This document shows, in pieces, positions 16,880 through 26,581 of a DNA stretch of 64,000 bases; position 1 is the stretch's first letter, and each line of letters starts with the position of its first letter. Both the position numbers and the translations under genes were made by a program. A model generated the notes under the pieces. The model had not been told where the DNA came from. It was given only the letters and a program-made list of their open reading frames with translations, and made no database searches. This DNA is from CANJBX01 sp035556735 (lineage in GTDB: Bacteria; Pseudomonadota; Alphaproteobacteria; Rhizobiales; Xanthobacteraceae), in assembly GCA_035556735.1 (NCBI GenBank), contig DATMFF010000002.1, positions 372,001 through 436,000 of the forward strand. Direction: 5' to 3'.

Positions 16880-17422
16880 ATGAAGGCCGCCGTGCTCGCA
16901 CTCTCTGCGGTGCTCGCGCTGGCCGCGGGTCGTGGCATTGCGCACGACGGCCCCATCGCGCAAACGCCGCCTGACGAGCGCGACCTCTGGATCTCGCTCG
17001 GCGCGCGTGTCCACGGCGGCTTCGGCGCCCTGATCGCGCTCGGCATTCGCATCGGCGACGACGCGCGCCAGCAGCTGCGCGCCGCCCCGCGCGAGCTCGA
17101 CGTCACCTATTACAGCGGCGCCGCCGCGCCATGCCCCTGCGTCGTCGACGGCGTGATGATCGCGACCTACGCCTCGCCGGGACAGCGCACGCTGCGCGTC
17201 TCCGAGGCCCCCGCTGAGGGCGGTCAATTCGGGCGCGTGGTGATCGTGCACAAGCCGAGCAGGCGCACGCTTGAATACGTCATCCCGCAGACCTCCGCCC
17301 CACAGATCCTGGCCGCCAACCGGGGAAACCCGGTCGAGCGGTGGAACGCCATCATGACCTTGCCGCAGGATCAGGCGTTCGTGCGCCGCGAGATCACCGC
17401 CATGTCCGAGAAGGAGCGCTGA
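16880..17422 (+). CDS. FmdE-like exported protein interposed between ureA and ureB
   Basis: The 180-residue product has an N-terminal signal-like segment (VLALSAVLALAAGRGIA) and then a domain resembling the FmdE family (subunit E of formylmethanofuran dehydrogenase and relatives): LGARVHGGFGALIALGIRIG, a two-Cys motif PCPCVVDGVMIATYASPGQ, and RTLEYV. In canonical FmdE proteins the first motif is HGHxCPG; here it is HGGFG, so the first Cys is missing while the second motif keeps two Cys. It lies 4 nt after ureA and 1 nt before ureB, so it is surely on the same transcript. Methanofuran chemistry is unlikely here; a metal- or small-molecule-binding accessory role is my inference. Confidence 0.7.
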   Translation: MKAAVLALSAVLALAAGRGIAHDGPIAQTPPDERDLWISLGARVHGGFGALIALGIRIGDDARQQLRAAPRELDVTYYSGAAAPCPCVVDGVMIATYASPGQRTLRVSEAPAEGGQFGRVVIVHKPSRRTLEYVIPQTSAPQILAANRGNPVERWNAIMTLPQDQAFVRREITAMSEKER

Positions 17423-17423
17423 G

Positions 17424-17729
17424 ATGATTCCCGGAGAACTGTTCGTCAAGGACGGCGAGATTGAGCTCAACGCCGGGCGCAAGACCGTCACCCTGAGCGT
17501 CGCCAACACCGGCGACCGTCCGATCCAGGTGGGCTCGCACTACCACTTCTTCGAGACCAACCCGGCGCTCAGGTTCGACCGCAAGAAGACGCGCGGCATG
17601 CGCCTCGACATTCCCGCCGGCACGGCAGTGCGCTTCGAGCCGGGCCAGACACGTGAGGTGACGCTGGTCGCGCTTGCCGGCAAGCGCGTGATCTACGGCT
17701 TCCGCCAGGACGTAATGGGGAAGCTCTGA
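17424..17729 (+). CDS. ureB: Urease beta subunit
   Basis: The 101-residue product is the beta subunit: MIPGELFVKDGEIELNAG, VANTGDRPIQVGSHYHFFE, ALRFDRKKTRGMRLDIPAGT and VRFEPGQTREVTLVALAGKR are near-invariant in the family. It lies in the cytosolic (UreABC)3 complex. Its stop shares one base with the start of the following GFA-like gene (TGATG). Confidence 0.97.
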   Translation: MIPGELFVKDGEIELNAGRKTVTLSVANTGDRPIQVGSHYHFFETNPALRFDRKKTRGMRLDIPAGTAVRFEPGQTREVTLVALAGKRVIYGFRQDVMGKL

Positions 17730-18085
17730 TGCAGACCTATTCCGGCGGCTGCCAGTGCGGCAAAGTGCGGTACGAGGTCACCCTCGATCTCGACGCGCCG
17801 GTGATCTCGTGCAACTGCTCGCGCTGCGGCCGCCTCGGCTCGCTGCTCGCCTTCGCGCCTGCTTCGGATTTCAAGCTGCTGTCGGACGAGAGCGCCATGA
17901 GCGAATTCCTGTTCAACAAGCACGCGATCCATCACCTGTTCTGCGCGACCTGCGGCGTCGAATCCTTCGCGCGCGGCAAGCGCCCGGTGGACGGAGCGGA
18001 CGTGGTCGCCGTCAACGTGCGCTGTCTCGACGGCGTCGACGTCGATGCGCTCAAGCTCAGGAAATTCGACGGCCGCAGCCTGTAG
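17729..18085 (+). CDS. GFA-family (CENP-V domain) zinc protein interposed between ureB and ureC
   Basis: The 118-residue product is a GFA/CENP-V domain with the zinc-ligand pattern CQCGKVRYEV (residues 8-17), CNCSRCGRLGS, and CATCGVESF. GFA proteins were named for glutathione-dependent formaldehyde activation, but that activity is disputed and most members are simply small zinc proteins. The gene overlaps ureB by one base and ends 10 bp before ureC, so it is translated within the urease block. Whether it helps urease assembly is unknown. Confidence 0.85.
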   Translation: MQTYSGGCQCGKVRYEVTLDLDAPVISCNCSRCGRLGSLLAFAPASDFKLLSDESAMSEFLFNKHAIHHLFCATCGVESFARGKRPVDGADVVAVNVRCLDGVDVDALKLRKFDGRSL

Positions 18086-18095
18086 GGGAAAGCAA

Positions 18096-19805
<1,710 letters not shown>

Positions 19806-19839
19806 GGCGCGGGCACGGCCGCTGGCGTAAAGTAAGCGA

Positions 19840-20307
19840 ATGAAGCGCGTTACAGGCATCGTCCCGGCGGGGCAGTGGCAGGCCGGCCGCGAGGTCGACC
19901 ACGTCATGCTCGCCGCCGACGAGCGCCAGCGCCGCCGCGCGGTGTTCACCGGAGAGAAGGGCTACACCTTCCTGCTCGATCTGGAGAAACCGGTCGTGCT
20001 GCACGACGGCGATGGGCTCGTGCTGGAGGATGGCGGCGTGGTGCGGATCGCCGGCATGGCCGAAGCGCTGGTCGAGGTGCGCCCGCGCGCGGTGTCCGAT
20101 CTCGCGCGCCTCGCCTGGCACATCGGCAACCGCCATACCGACCTGCAGATCGTGGGCGAGACGCTGCGTGTCCGCCGCGACCATGTGCTGGAGGACATGT
20201 TGCGCGGACTCGGCGCGGAGCTTGCCCCCATCGAAGCGGCGTTCGAACCGGAAGTGGTTCCAGCGGTTGGCGCTCTCAATAACGACGGTCGTGGACGTGA
20301 TGAGTAA
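19840..20307 (+). CDS. ureE: Urease accessory protein UreE (nickel chaperone)
   Basis: UreE is the dimeric nickel metallochaperone that hands Ni to UreG. The 155-residue product shows VLHDGDGLVLEDGGVVRIAG in the peptide-binding domain, and ARLAWHIGNRHTDLQIVGE with the conserved metal-binding His in the C-terminal domain (NRHTDLQI). There is no His-rich C-terminal tail as in Klebsiella UreE. The end overlaps a possible ureF ATG at 20300 by 8 nt. Confidence 0.93.
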   Translation: MKRVTGIVPAGQWQAGREVDHVMLAADERQRRRAVFTGEKGYTFLLDLEKPVVLHDGDGLVLEDGGVVRIAGMAEALVEVRPRAVSDLARLAWHIGNRHTDLQIVGETLRVRRDHVLEDMLRGLGAELAPIEAAFEPEVVPAVGALNNDGRGRDE

Positions 20308-21121
20308 AGCGTCCCGCGAGCGTAGCGAGCGGGTGAGGGGGCGTGATCCCGCCTCCGAAGGAGTTGCCCCTCACCCCAGCCCTCTCCCCGCAGGCGGGGA
20401 GAGGGAGCAAGCCGTGCCGTGCCGCGCGACAGCCGATGGCCTTCCGTCGGCCGCGCTCTACCGTCTCATGGCGTGGCTCTCGCCGGCCTATCCGGTCGGC
20501 GCGTTCTCCTATTCGAGCGGCCTCGAATGGGCGGTGGAGGCCGGCGACATCACCGACGCCGACACGTTGCGCGTCTGGCTTGCGGCAACGTTCACCGCAG
20601 GCGGCAGCTTCTGCGACGCCGTGTTCTTCGTGCACGCGCACCGCGCGGCCGCCGCCGATGACCCCGCCGCGCTGCGCGCTGTCGCGGAACTCGCCGCTGC
20701 GTTCGCGCCTTCGAAGGAGCGTCACCTCGAGACGACAGCCCAGGGCGCGGCCTTCCTCGCCGCCACCCGAGCGGCGTGGCCGACGGCCGCGCTCGATCGC
20801 CTAGCCTCCGTCTGGGACGGGCCGGTTGCCTATCCCGTCGCAGTCGCGGTCACCTGCGCGGGCCATGGTATTGCCGTCGCGCCGTCGCTCGCCGCTTATC
20901 TGCACGCGCTTGCGGCCAACCAGATCTCCGCCGGTGTCCGCCTCATCCCGCTCGGCCAGACCGACGGTCAGCGCGTGCTGGCGCGGCTCGAACCCGTCAT
21001 CGCCGCCGCCGCGCAGCGCGCGCTCGCAACGCCGCTCGATGAGGTCGGCAGCGCCACGCCGCGCGCCGACATCGCCGGCATGCGGCACGAAACCCAGTAC
21101 ACCCGTTTGTTCAGGAGCTGA
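20300..21121 (+). CDS. ureF: Urease accessory protein UreF, N-terminus overlapping a repeat element
   Basis: UreF works with UreD and UreG in nickel insertion and gates the UreG GTPase. Family motifs are ALYRLMAWLSPAYPVGAFSY, SGLEWAVEAGDI, and ALAANQISAGVRLIPLGQTD. The frame is open from an ATG at 20300 (273 residues), but the first 38 residues are encoded by a dispersed repeat and read like its usual translation (PHPSPLPAGGERE). UreF is normally 220-240 residues; a GTG at 20414 would give 235. Either start is possible, and the true N-terminus is uncertain. The gene ends 5 bp before ureG. Confidence 0.9.
   Translation: MSKASRERSERVRGRDPASEGVAPHPSPLPAGGEREQAVPCRATADGLPSAALYRLMAWLSPAYPVGAFSYSSGLEWAVEAGDITDADTLRVWLAATFTAGGSFCDAVFFVHAHRAAAADDPAALRAVAELAAAFAPSKERHLETTAQGAAFLAATRAAWPTAALDRLASVWDGPVAYPVAVAVTCAGHGIAVAPSLAAYLHALAANQISAGVRLIPLGQTDGQRVLARLEPVIAAAAQRALATPLDEVGSATPRADIAGMRHETQYTRLFRS
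20313..20409. repeat. Dispersed hairpin repeat (CCCTCTCCCCG...CGGGGAGAGGG) at the ureE/ureF junction
   Basis: A perfect 11-bp stem (20380-20390 with 20395-20405, loop CAGG) is preceded by GAGCGGGTGAGGGGGCG and by CCCCTCACCCC. Related elements occur at 35865-35910 and 43530-43585 in this window and are common between genes in Hyphomicrobiales. Here the element lies inside the open frame of ureF, immediately after ureE. Confidence 0.85.
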
Positions 21122-21126
21122 CGCTG

Positions 21127-21744
21127 ATGAAAAGTCCCCACGGTCCTTTGCGCGTCGGTGTCGGCGGTCCGGTCGGCTCCGGCAAAACCGCATTGATGGA
21201 TGCCCTGTGCAAGCACCTGCGCGCGCGCTACGAGATCGCCGCCATCACCAACGACATCTACACCAAGTGGGACGCGGAATATCTCGTGCGCTCAGGCGCG
21301 CTCGCGCCCGAGCGCATCGCCGGCGTCGAGACCGGCGGATGTCCCCATACCGCGATCCGCGAGGATGCCTCGATCAACCTCGCCGCCGTCGCCGACATGC
21401 GCCGGAAATTCCCCGACCTCGATCTCGTGCTGATCGAGTCCGGCGGCGATAACCTCGCTGCCACCTTCTCGCCCGAGCTGGCCGACCTGACGATCTACGT
21501 CATCGATGTCGCCGCCGGCGACAAGATCCCATCGAAAGGTGGCCCCGGCATCACGCGCTCCGATCTGCTCGTCATCAACAAGACGGACCTTGCGCCTTAT
21601 GTGGGAGCTTCGCTCGAGGTGATGGAGCGCGACGCGAGACGCATGCGTGGGGCACGCCCATTCGTGATGACGAACCTGCGCGCCGGCTCTGGTGTCGCCG
21701 AGATCGCGCGCTTCATCGAGGAGAAGGGCGGGCTCCGGGCATAG
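21127..21744 (+). CDS. ureG: Urease accessory GTPase UreG
   Basis: UreG is the SIMIBI-class GTPase that receives nickel from UreE and drives its insertion. The 205-residue product has P-loop VGVGGPVGSGKTALMDALC, the metal-binding invariant ETGGCPHTAI (Cys-Pro-His), ESGGDNLAATFSPELADL and the base-recognition motif VINKTDLAPYVGA. Length is standard. It is the last gene of the urea cluster; the next gene is convergent, 40 bp away. Confidence 0.97.
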   Translation: MKSPHGPLRVGVGGPVGSGKTALMDALCKHLRARYEIAAITNDIYTKWDAEYLVRSGALAPERIAGVETGGCPHTAIREDASINLAAVADMRRKFPDLDLVLIESGGDNLAATFSPELADLTIYVIDVAAGDKIPSKGGPGITRSDLLVINKTDLAPYVGASLEVMERDARRMRGARPFVMTNLRAGSGVAEIARFIEEKGGLRA

Positions 21745-21784
21745 GTGCGAACGCGCTGCCAATCTGCACTGGCGTGGAACGGGC

Positions 21785-22258
21785 CTAGTTCGGCGCGGCT
21801 TCCGCCGGCAGCTCCGACGCCGTCACCTGCGCCTTGCGGCCCTTCACTTCCGACGCGTCGAAATTGAGCTCGACCTTCACGCCGTTGGGATCGAACAGGA
21901 AGAGCTGATAGAGCCCCTGGTCGTTGACCTGCCGCTCCTTGAACGCGATGCCGAGCGCGTTGAGCCTTTCGATCGTCTCGTCGAGACCGGTGGCGCGGAA
22001 GCCGATGTGGTCGACCACGCCCGAGCCTTGCTCCGCCTGCGACTGCTGCCCGAGATAGGCCATGCGGTTCTGCGAGACGTTGGCGCCGCCTTGCGTGAGG
22101 TGCAGCACGTCGCGCTCGCCGATGTAGAGCCAGTAAACGGGAAACTTGAAGTCAGGCGAGGGGCCGACGCGCATCCCGAGCGCGTTCACCCACCAGTCCT
22201 TGGTCGCTTCGAGATTGGCGGTCTGGATCAGGAAATGTTCCATGTAGGCGAGGGGCAT
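21785..22258 (-). CDS. VOC/glyoxalase-family protein
   Basis: The 157-residue product carries one vicinal-oxygen-chelate fold of two beta-alpha-beta-beta-beta modules: MEHFLIQTANLEATKDWWVN, YWLYIGERDVLHLTQGG, VVDHIGFRATGLDETIERLN, and LYQLFLFDPNGVKVELNF. Candidate metal ligands are His8, the His in DVLHLT, the His in VVDHIGF, and the final Glu in KVELNF. The start at 22258 has GGGAGG seven nt upstream. It is divergent from the DUF1330-type gene. The substrate is unknown. Confidence 0.82.
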   Translation of the reverse strand: MPLAYMEHFLIQTANLEATKDWWVNALGMRVGPSPDFKFPVYWLYIGERDVLHLTQGGANVSQNRMAYLGQQSQAEQGSGVVDHIGFRATGLDETIERLNALGIAFKERQVNDQGLYQLFLFDPNGVKVELNFDASEVKGRKAQVTASELPAEAAPN

Positions 22259-22406
22259 CGGCGGACCTCCCTGGGCGGGTAGTGATCGGAATTTGACACT
22301 CCACCTTCGCCACCGCAGTCTCCTGCAAAGGGCGGGATGCTGTCCAGTTTCGGATCGACGCACGAATCCGCTGCAGGTCCCACGCAAGACATGGGAGGAG
22401 CCCGTC

Positions 22407-22712
22407 ATGCCGGCATACTGGGTCGCCCGCGCGCACATCACCGATCCGGTGCGCTACAAGAAATACACTGACGGCGTGCCGGACCTCATCGCGAAGTACG
22501 GCGGCAAGGTGCTGGCGCGCGGCGGCCGCTATGAGATCCTGGAAGGCCCCGACACGTTTCATCGATTTGTCGTGATCGAGTTTCCCACGTTCGAACAGGG
22601 CGTGGCCTGCTTCAAATCCCCGGAATATGCGGCAATCGCCGCCCACCGGCGCAATGGGGGCGGTGAGGTCGAGACCATCATGGTCGAGGGCGGCGACGCC
22701 ACGCCGCGCTGA
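22407..22712 (+). CDS. DUF1330 protein
   Basis: The 101-residue product matches the dimeric alpha/beta-barrel DUF1330 family: YWVARAHITDPVRYKKYTDG, YGGKVLARGGRYEILEG, VVIEFPTFEQGVACFKSPEY. The start at 22407 has GGGAGGAG six nt upstream. Members are small ferredoxin-like-fold proteins with no firm biochemical role. It shares a 148-bp divergent region with the VOC gene and precedes the ABC binding-protein gene by 106 bp. Confidence 0.85.
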   Translation: MPAYWVARAHITDPVRYKKYTDGVPDLIAKYGGKVLARGGRYEILEGPDTFHRFVVIEFPTFEQGVACFKSPEYAAIAAHRRNGGGEVETIMVEGGDATPR

Positions 22713-22818
22713 GGGCGGCCGATTGGCGGGCCCGGACCACTGGCGTACCAGCGAGAATTGCGGGTATGATCGGCCCGGATAAACGGCGCCAAGCCGGCAC
22801 ATCCAGGGAGGAACATCG

Positions 22819-24084
22819 ATGCATCTGAACTTGAAGCGCCTGACGGCCGGCCTGCTGGCCGCGACGGCGACCTTTGCGTTTGCCGCCACCGCCTCCGCCC
22901 AGCAGAACCAGCCGATCACCATCGGATTCAGCATGGCGCTGACCGGCCCGCTCGCCGCCAACGGCAAGCAGGCCCTGCTCGGCGTCAAGATCTGGGCGGA
23001 CGAGGTCAACCAGAAGGGCGGCCTGCTCGGACGGCAGGTCAAGCTCGTCAACTACGACGACCAGTCCAATCCCTCGACGGTGCCCGGCATCTACACGAAG
23101 CTGCTGGACGTCGACAAGGTCGACCTCGTGATCGGGCCCTACGCCACCAACATGATCGCGCCCGCGATGCCGGTGGTGATGCAGAAGGGCAAGACCTTCA
23201 TCGGCCTGTTCGGCCTCGACGTGAATCACGCATTCAACTACCCGAAATACTTCGCGATGATTCCGACCGGGCCCGACACCAAGGCATCGTTCACGGAAGG
23301 CTTCTTCCAGACCGCCTCCAAGCAGAACCCGAAGCCGACCACGGCGGCGCTGGTCGCGGCCGACGCGGAGTTCTCCAACAACGCCTGCGAGGGTGCGCGG
23401 CAGAACGCCAAGAAGTACAACTTCAAGGTCGTCTACGACCGCACCTATCCGCCGGCCACCACGGACTTCACGCCGATCGTGCGTGCGATCCAGGCGGCCA
23501 ATCCCGACATCGTCGTGATCTGCTCCTATCCGCTCGACTCGGTGGGCATGGTCAAGGCGGTCAACGAAGTCGGCTTCAAGCCGAAGATGATCGGCGGCTC
23601 GATGGTCGGCCTGCAGGCCACCGTGTTCAAGAACCAGCTTGGTCCGCTGCTCAACGGCTGGGTCAACTACGAGACCTGGGTTCCCGACAAGCGGATGATG
23701 TTCACGGGCACCGAGGACTTCTTCAAGAAGTACCAGGCGCGCGCCGCGGCCGAAGGCGTCGATCCGCTCGGCTATTATCTCGGCGGCTGGGGCTATGCCT
23801 ATGTGCAGGTGCTCGGCGACGCCATCAAGGGCACCAACTCCATCAACGACGACAAGATCGCCGAGTACATGAAGAAGACCACGTTCAAGACGATCCACGG
23901 CGACGTGAAATTCGGCAAGAACGGCGAGTGGGAGAAGAGCGCGATGCTGCAGGTGCAGTACCACGGCATCAAGCAGGGCGCCGGCATCGAGACCTGGCGC
24001 GGCATGAGCTACCAGACGGTGCTCACGCCCGACCAGTACAAGACCGGCAACGTGGTCTATCCCTTCGAGAAGGCGCGGCAGTAA
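22819..24084 (+). CDS. ABC transporter substrate-binding protein, branched-chain amino acid/amide type
   Basis: The 421-residue periplasmic protein has a signal peptide (FAFAATASAQQ), a LivK-like fold starting PITIGFSMALTGPLAANGKQ, the lobe motif DEVNQKGGLLGRQVKLVNYD, and LVIGPYATNMIAPAMPVV. GGGAGG precedes the ATG. It ends at a strong bidirectional terminator and converges on the livFGMH operon on the other strand, its likely membrane partner. Ligand class (branched-chain amino acid, amide, aromatic acid) is not decidable from sequence. Confidence 0.9.
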   Translation: MHLNLKRLTAGLLAATATFAFAATASAQQNQPITIGFSMALTGPLAANGKQALLGVKIWADEVNQKGGLLGRQVKLVNYDDQSNPSTVPGIYTKLLDVDKVDLVIGPYATNMIAPAMPVVMQKGKTFIGLFGLDVNHAFNYPKYFAMIPTGPDTKASFTEGFFQTASKQNPKPTTAALVAADAEFSNNACEGARQNAKKYNFKVVYDRTYPPATTDFTPIVRAIQAANPDIVVICSYPLDSVGMVKAVNEVGFKPKMIGGSMVGLQATVFKNQLGPLLNGWVNYETWVPDKRMMFTGTEDFFKKYQARAAAEGVDPLGYYLGGWGYAYVQVLGDAIKGTNSINDDKIAEYMKKTTFKTIHGDVKFGKNGEWEKSAMLQVQYHGIKQGAGIETWRGMSYQTVLTPDQYKTGNVVYPFEKARQ

Positions 24085-24107
24085 GCTTTCCTGACCGCCT
24101 TTTACGG

Positions 24108-24139
24108 AAACGCCGCGCCTTTGGCGCGGCGTTTTTGTT
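24108..24139. terminator. Rho-independent terminator between the convergent ABC genes
   Basis: A perfect 9-bp stem CGCCGCGCC/GGCGCGGCG (24111-24119 with 24123-24131) with a TTT loop is followed by TTTTT and preceded by AAA. It ends the binding-protein transcript on the plus strand. On the minus strand it lies past the livF stop with only a short U run, so it is weaker there. Confidence 0.9.
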
Positions 24140-24169
24140 TGAGAGCCTCGCCGGAGCGCCGCCTCGCGC

Positions 24170-24901
24170 TCATGCCCCCAGATAGAGTTGCCGGATCAGG
24201 TCGTTGTTGTTGAGATCCTCGGCCGACTTGCCCTCGTAGGCGATCTGGCCGTGCACGATCACGTAGCCGCGGTCGGCGATGCGCAGCGCCTGGGTGAAGT
24301 TCTGCTCGGCCATCAGAACGGTGAGCGCATAACGGTCCTTGAGCTCCTTGATCTTCTCGATGGTGCGGCTGACCAGCACGGGAGCGAGCCCGACCGACGG
24401 CTCGTCGATCAGCAGGATGCGCGGCGCGCACATGAGTGCGCGCGCCAGCGCCAGCATCTGCTGCTCGCCGCCGCTCATTGAGCCGGCGAGCTGCGCGCGG
24501 CGTTCGGCGAGGCGAGGGAAGCACTCGAAGCAGAATGCGAGGTTGGTCGCGATCTCGCGCCGCGCCTTCTGGCGGAACGCGCCGAGCAGCAGGTTCTCCT
24601 CGACGGTGAGGCGCGGGAACAGGCGGCGGCCCTCGGGCACCAGCGCGATGCCGAGGTCGACGATCTCCTCCGTGGTGCGGCCGACGAGGCTGTGGCGCTC
24701 GCCGTCGATCTCCGCCTCGATGGTGCCCGCGCTCGGCGTCACGATGCCCATGATCGCCTTCATCAGCGTCGATTTGCCGTTGCCGTTGGTGCCGAGCAGC
24801 ACCACGGTCTCGCCGCCGCCGGCGGTGAGCGAGACGTCCTCCAGCACGCGCACGTGCCCGTAGGCGGCGTGGATTCCGGCGACCGTGATGCTACTGGCCA
24901 A
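24170..24901 (-). CDS. livF: Branched-chain-type ABC transporter ATP-binding protein LivF
   Basis: The 243-residue product is a LivF-type ATPase: Walker A LLGTNGNGKSTLMKAI, signature SGGEQQMLALARAL, Walker B ILLIDEPSVGLAPVLV, and switch MAEQNFTQAL. It is the last gene of the leftward livH-livM-livG-livF operon and overlaps the livG end by 11 nt. Confidence 0.93.
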   Translation of the reverse strand: MASSITVAGIHAAYGHVRVLEDVSLTAGGGETVVLLGTNGNGKSTLMKAIMGIVTPSAGTIEAEIDGERHSLVGRTTEEIVDLGIALVPEGRRLFPRLTVEENLLLGAFRQKARREIATNLAFCFECFPRLAERRAQLAGSMSGGEQQMLALARALMCAPRILLIDEPSVGLAPVLVSRTIEKIKELKDRYALTVLMAEQNFTQALRIADRGYVIVHGQIAYEGKSAEDLNNNDLIRQLYLGA

Positions 24902-25628
24902 GGTACGCCCTCTCGACTTCGGGATCGCGGATGACGTCGTCGGGATTGCCGTCGGCGATCTTCTTGCCCGACACGAGCACCACCAGGCGCTGCGAGAACC
25001 GCATCACGGCGCTCATGATGTGCTCGATCAGGATGACGGTGACGCCGCGCTCGTTGAGCGTAATCAGCAGGCTGACGATGTCGTGGACCTCCGAGCCCGA
25101 CAGCCCGGCCATCGCCTCGTCGGCGATCAGCAGCTTGGGCTCGACCGCCATGGCGCGCGCCAGCTCCAGCTTGCGCATGTCGACCTGCGTGAGGTCGCGC
25201 GGATAGTGGCGCATGCGGTCGGCGAGGCCGACGAGGCGCAACAGCTCGCCGCAGTGGTCGCCGATCTGCGCTTCCGTGAGCTTGCTGCCGCGGCGCGCGT
25301 TCACCGCATAGAGCAGCGGCACGCGGATGTTGTCTGCGACCGTCATGCTGGCGAACGGGCGCGGAAGCTGGAAGCTGCGCGCCATGCCGAGACGCGTACG
25401 CTCGTGGGTGAGCATCCCGGCGAGGTCCTGCCCGTCGAACGTCACGCTGCCGGTCTCGTTGGTGAGCGTGCCGCAGATGCAGTTCACCAGCGTTGATTTG
25501 CCGGAGCCGTTCGGTCCGATCAGCCCGAGCCGCTCGCCCTTGGCGACGGTGAGGTCGATGCCCTCGAGCGCGACGAAGCCGCCGAAGCGCTTGCCGAGCC
25601 CTGCCACTTCGAGGATGGGCGCGTTCAT
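24891..25628 (-). CDS. livG: Branched-chain-type ABC transporter ATP-binding protein LivG
   Basis: The 245-residue product is a LivG-type ATPase with Walker A LIGPNGSGKSTLVNCI and Walker B KLLIADEAMAGLSG. The usual LSGGQ signature is reduced to LTQVDMRKLELARAM, a variant seen in the LivG branch of some alphaproteobacteria. Switch His is in LIEHIMSAV. The start at 25628 forms an ATGA overlap with livM. The longer open frame through livM and livH is an artefact. Confidence 0.92.
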   Translation of the reverse strand: MNAPILEVAGLGKRFGGFVALEGIDLTVAKGERLGLIGPNGSGKSTLVNCICGTLTNETGSVTFDGQDLAGMLTHERTRLGMARSFQLPRPFASMTVADNIRVPLLYAVNARRGSKLTEAQIGDHCGELLRLVGLADRMRHYPRDLTQVDMRKLELARAMAVEPKLLIADEAMAGLSGSEVHDIVSLLITLNERGVTVILIEHIMSAVMRFSQRLVVLVSGKKIADGNPDDVIRDPEVERAYLGQ

Positions 25629-26578
25629 TTCTTCCTGCCCGCCTTGCTTGCGAACGCCGACTTCACGAGGCCGACGAGCCCGTTGGGCGCGACGATCACG
25701 AACACCACCAGCAGGATGCCGACCAGCAGCAGGTTCACCGCCGAGGAGATCGTCACGGTCGCAACCTGCTGCAGCGTGCCGAGCAGCAGTGCGCCGACCA
25801 GCGGCCCGACCCACGTGGCGGTGCCGCCGATCATCGGCATTGCGATCGAATTGACCGCGTACTCGAGGCCGAAGGCCGACTGGGGCTGCAGGAAGCCGAT
25901 GTAATAGGGGAACGGCGCGCCGGCCATGCCCATGAAGGCGCCCGACAGCGTCGTGGCGACCAGCTTGAGCTTGAGCGTGGGCACGCCCGAAGCCTCCGCC
26001 GCCAGCTCGTCGTCGCGGATGGTGGCGAAGCCGTAGCCCAGCGCCGAGCGCTCGATGGCGCGCGCGGTGGCGAGCGCGACGATCGCCAGCACCAGCATGA
26101 TGAAGAACAGGTACTGGATGTAGCTGCCGAAGAGCTCGATCGTCTGCGGCCGGATCACATAGGCGCCGCGCGAGCCGCCGACGTAGTTCCAATTCACCAC
26201 CAGCGTCTGCAGCACCACCGCGAGCGCCAGCGTCGCGATGGCAAAGAACGCGCCGCGCAGGCGCAGCGTGAGATACCCCATGCCGAGGCCGACGAGGCCG
26301 GAGACTACCGCCGCGACGATGACGAGCACCGGCACGGGCATCGGGAACAGCTTGTGGAGGAACACCGTGGAATAGGCGCCGACCGCGAAGAATGCGGCGC
26401 TGCCGAAGTTCACATAGCCGGTGTAGCCGCCGAGGATGTTCCACGCCGTCGCCAGCACGACGTATTGCAGGACGGTGTAGCCGGCGAAGAACACGTATTC
26501 GTTGTCGATGACGCGGGCGATCGCGAAGATGACGGCGCCGATCACCGCTGCGACGATGAGGAACGTTCCCGACCGCAT
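25625..26578 (-). CDS. livM: Branched-chain-type ABC transporter permease LivM
   Basis: The 317-residue product has about nine to ten membrane helices with LivM hallmarks: ATAWNILGGYTGYVNFGSAA, LTLRLRGAFFAIATLALAVV and IRDDELAAEASGVPTLKLKL. It starts three nt after the livH stop and overlaps livG by 4 nt, so it lies in one transcript with them. Confidence 0.94.
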   Translation of the reverse strand: MRSGTFLIVAAVIGAVIFAIARVIDNEYVFFAGYTVLQYVVLATAWNILGGYTGYVNFGSAAFFAVGAYSTVFLHKLFPMPVPVLVIVAAVVSGLVGLGMGYLTLRLRGAFFAIATLALAVVLQTLVVNWNYVGGSRGAYVIRPQTIELFGSYIQYLFFIMLVLAIVALATARAIERSALGYGFATIRDDELAAEASGVPTLKLKLVATTLSGAFMGMAGAPFPYYIGFLQPQSAFGLEYAVNSIAMPMIGGTATWVGPLVGALLLGTLQQVATVTISSAVNLLLVGILLVVFVIVAPNGLVGLVKSAFASKAGRKK

Positions 26579-26581
26579 GGT

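Noticed and set aside
17729..18085. Formaldehyde detoxification by the GFA protein
   Set aside because: GFA names rest on a disputed activity; no glutathione-dependent formaldehyde dehydrogenase or hydrolase gene is nearby.
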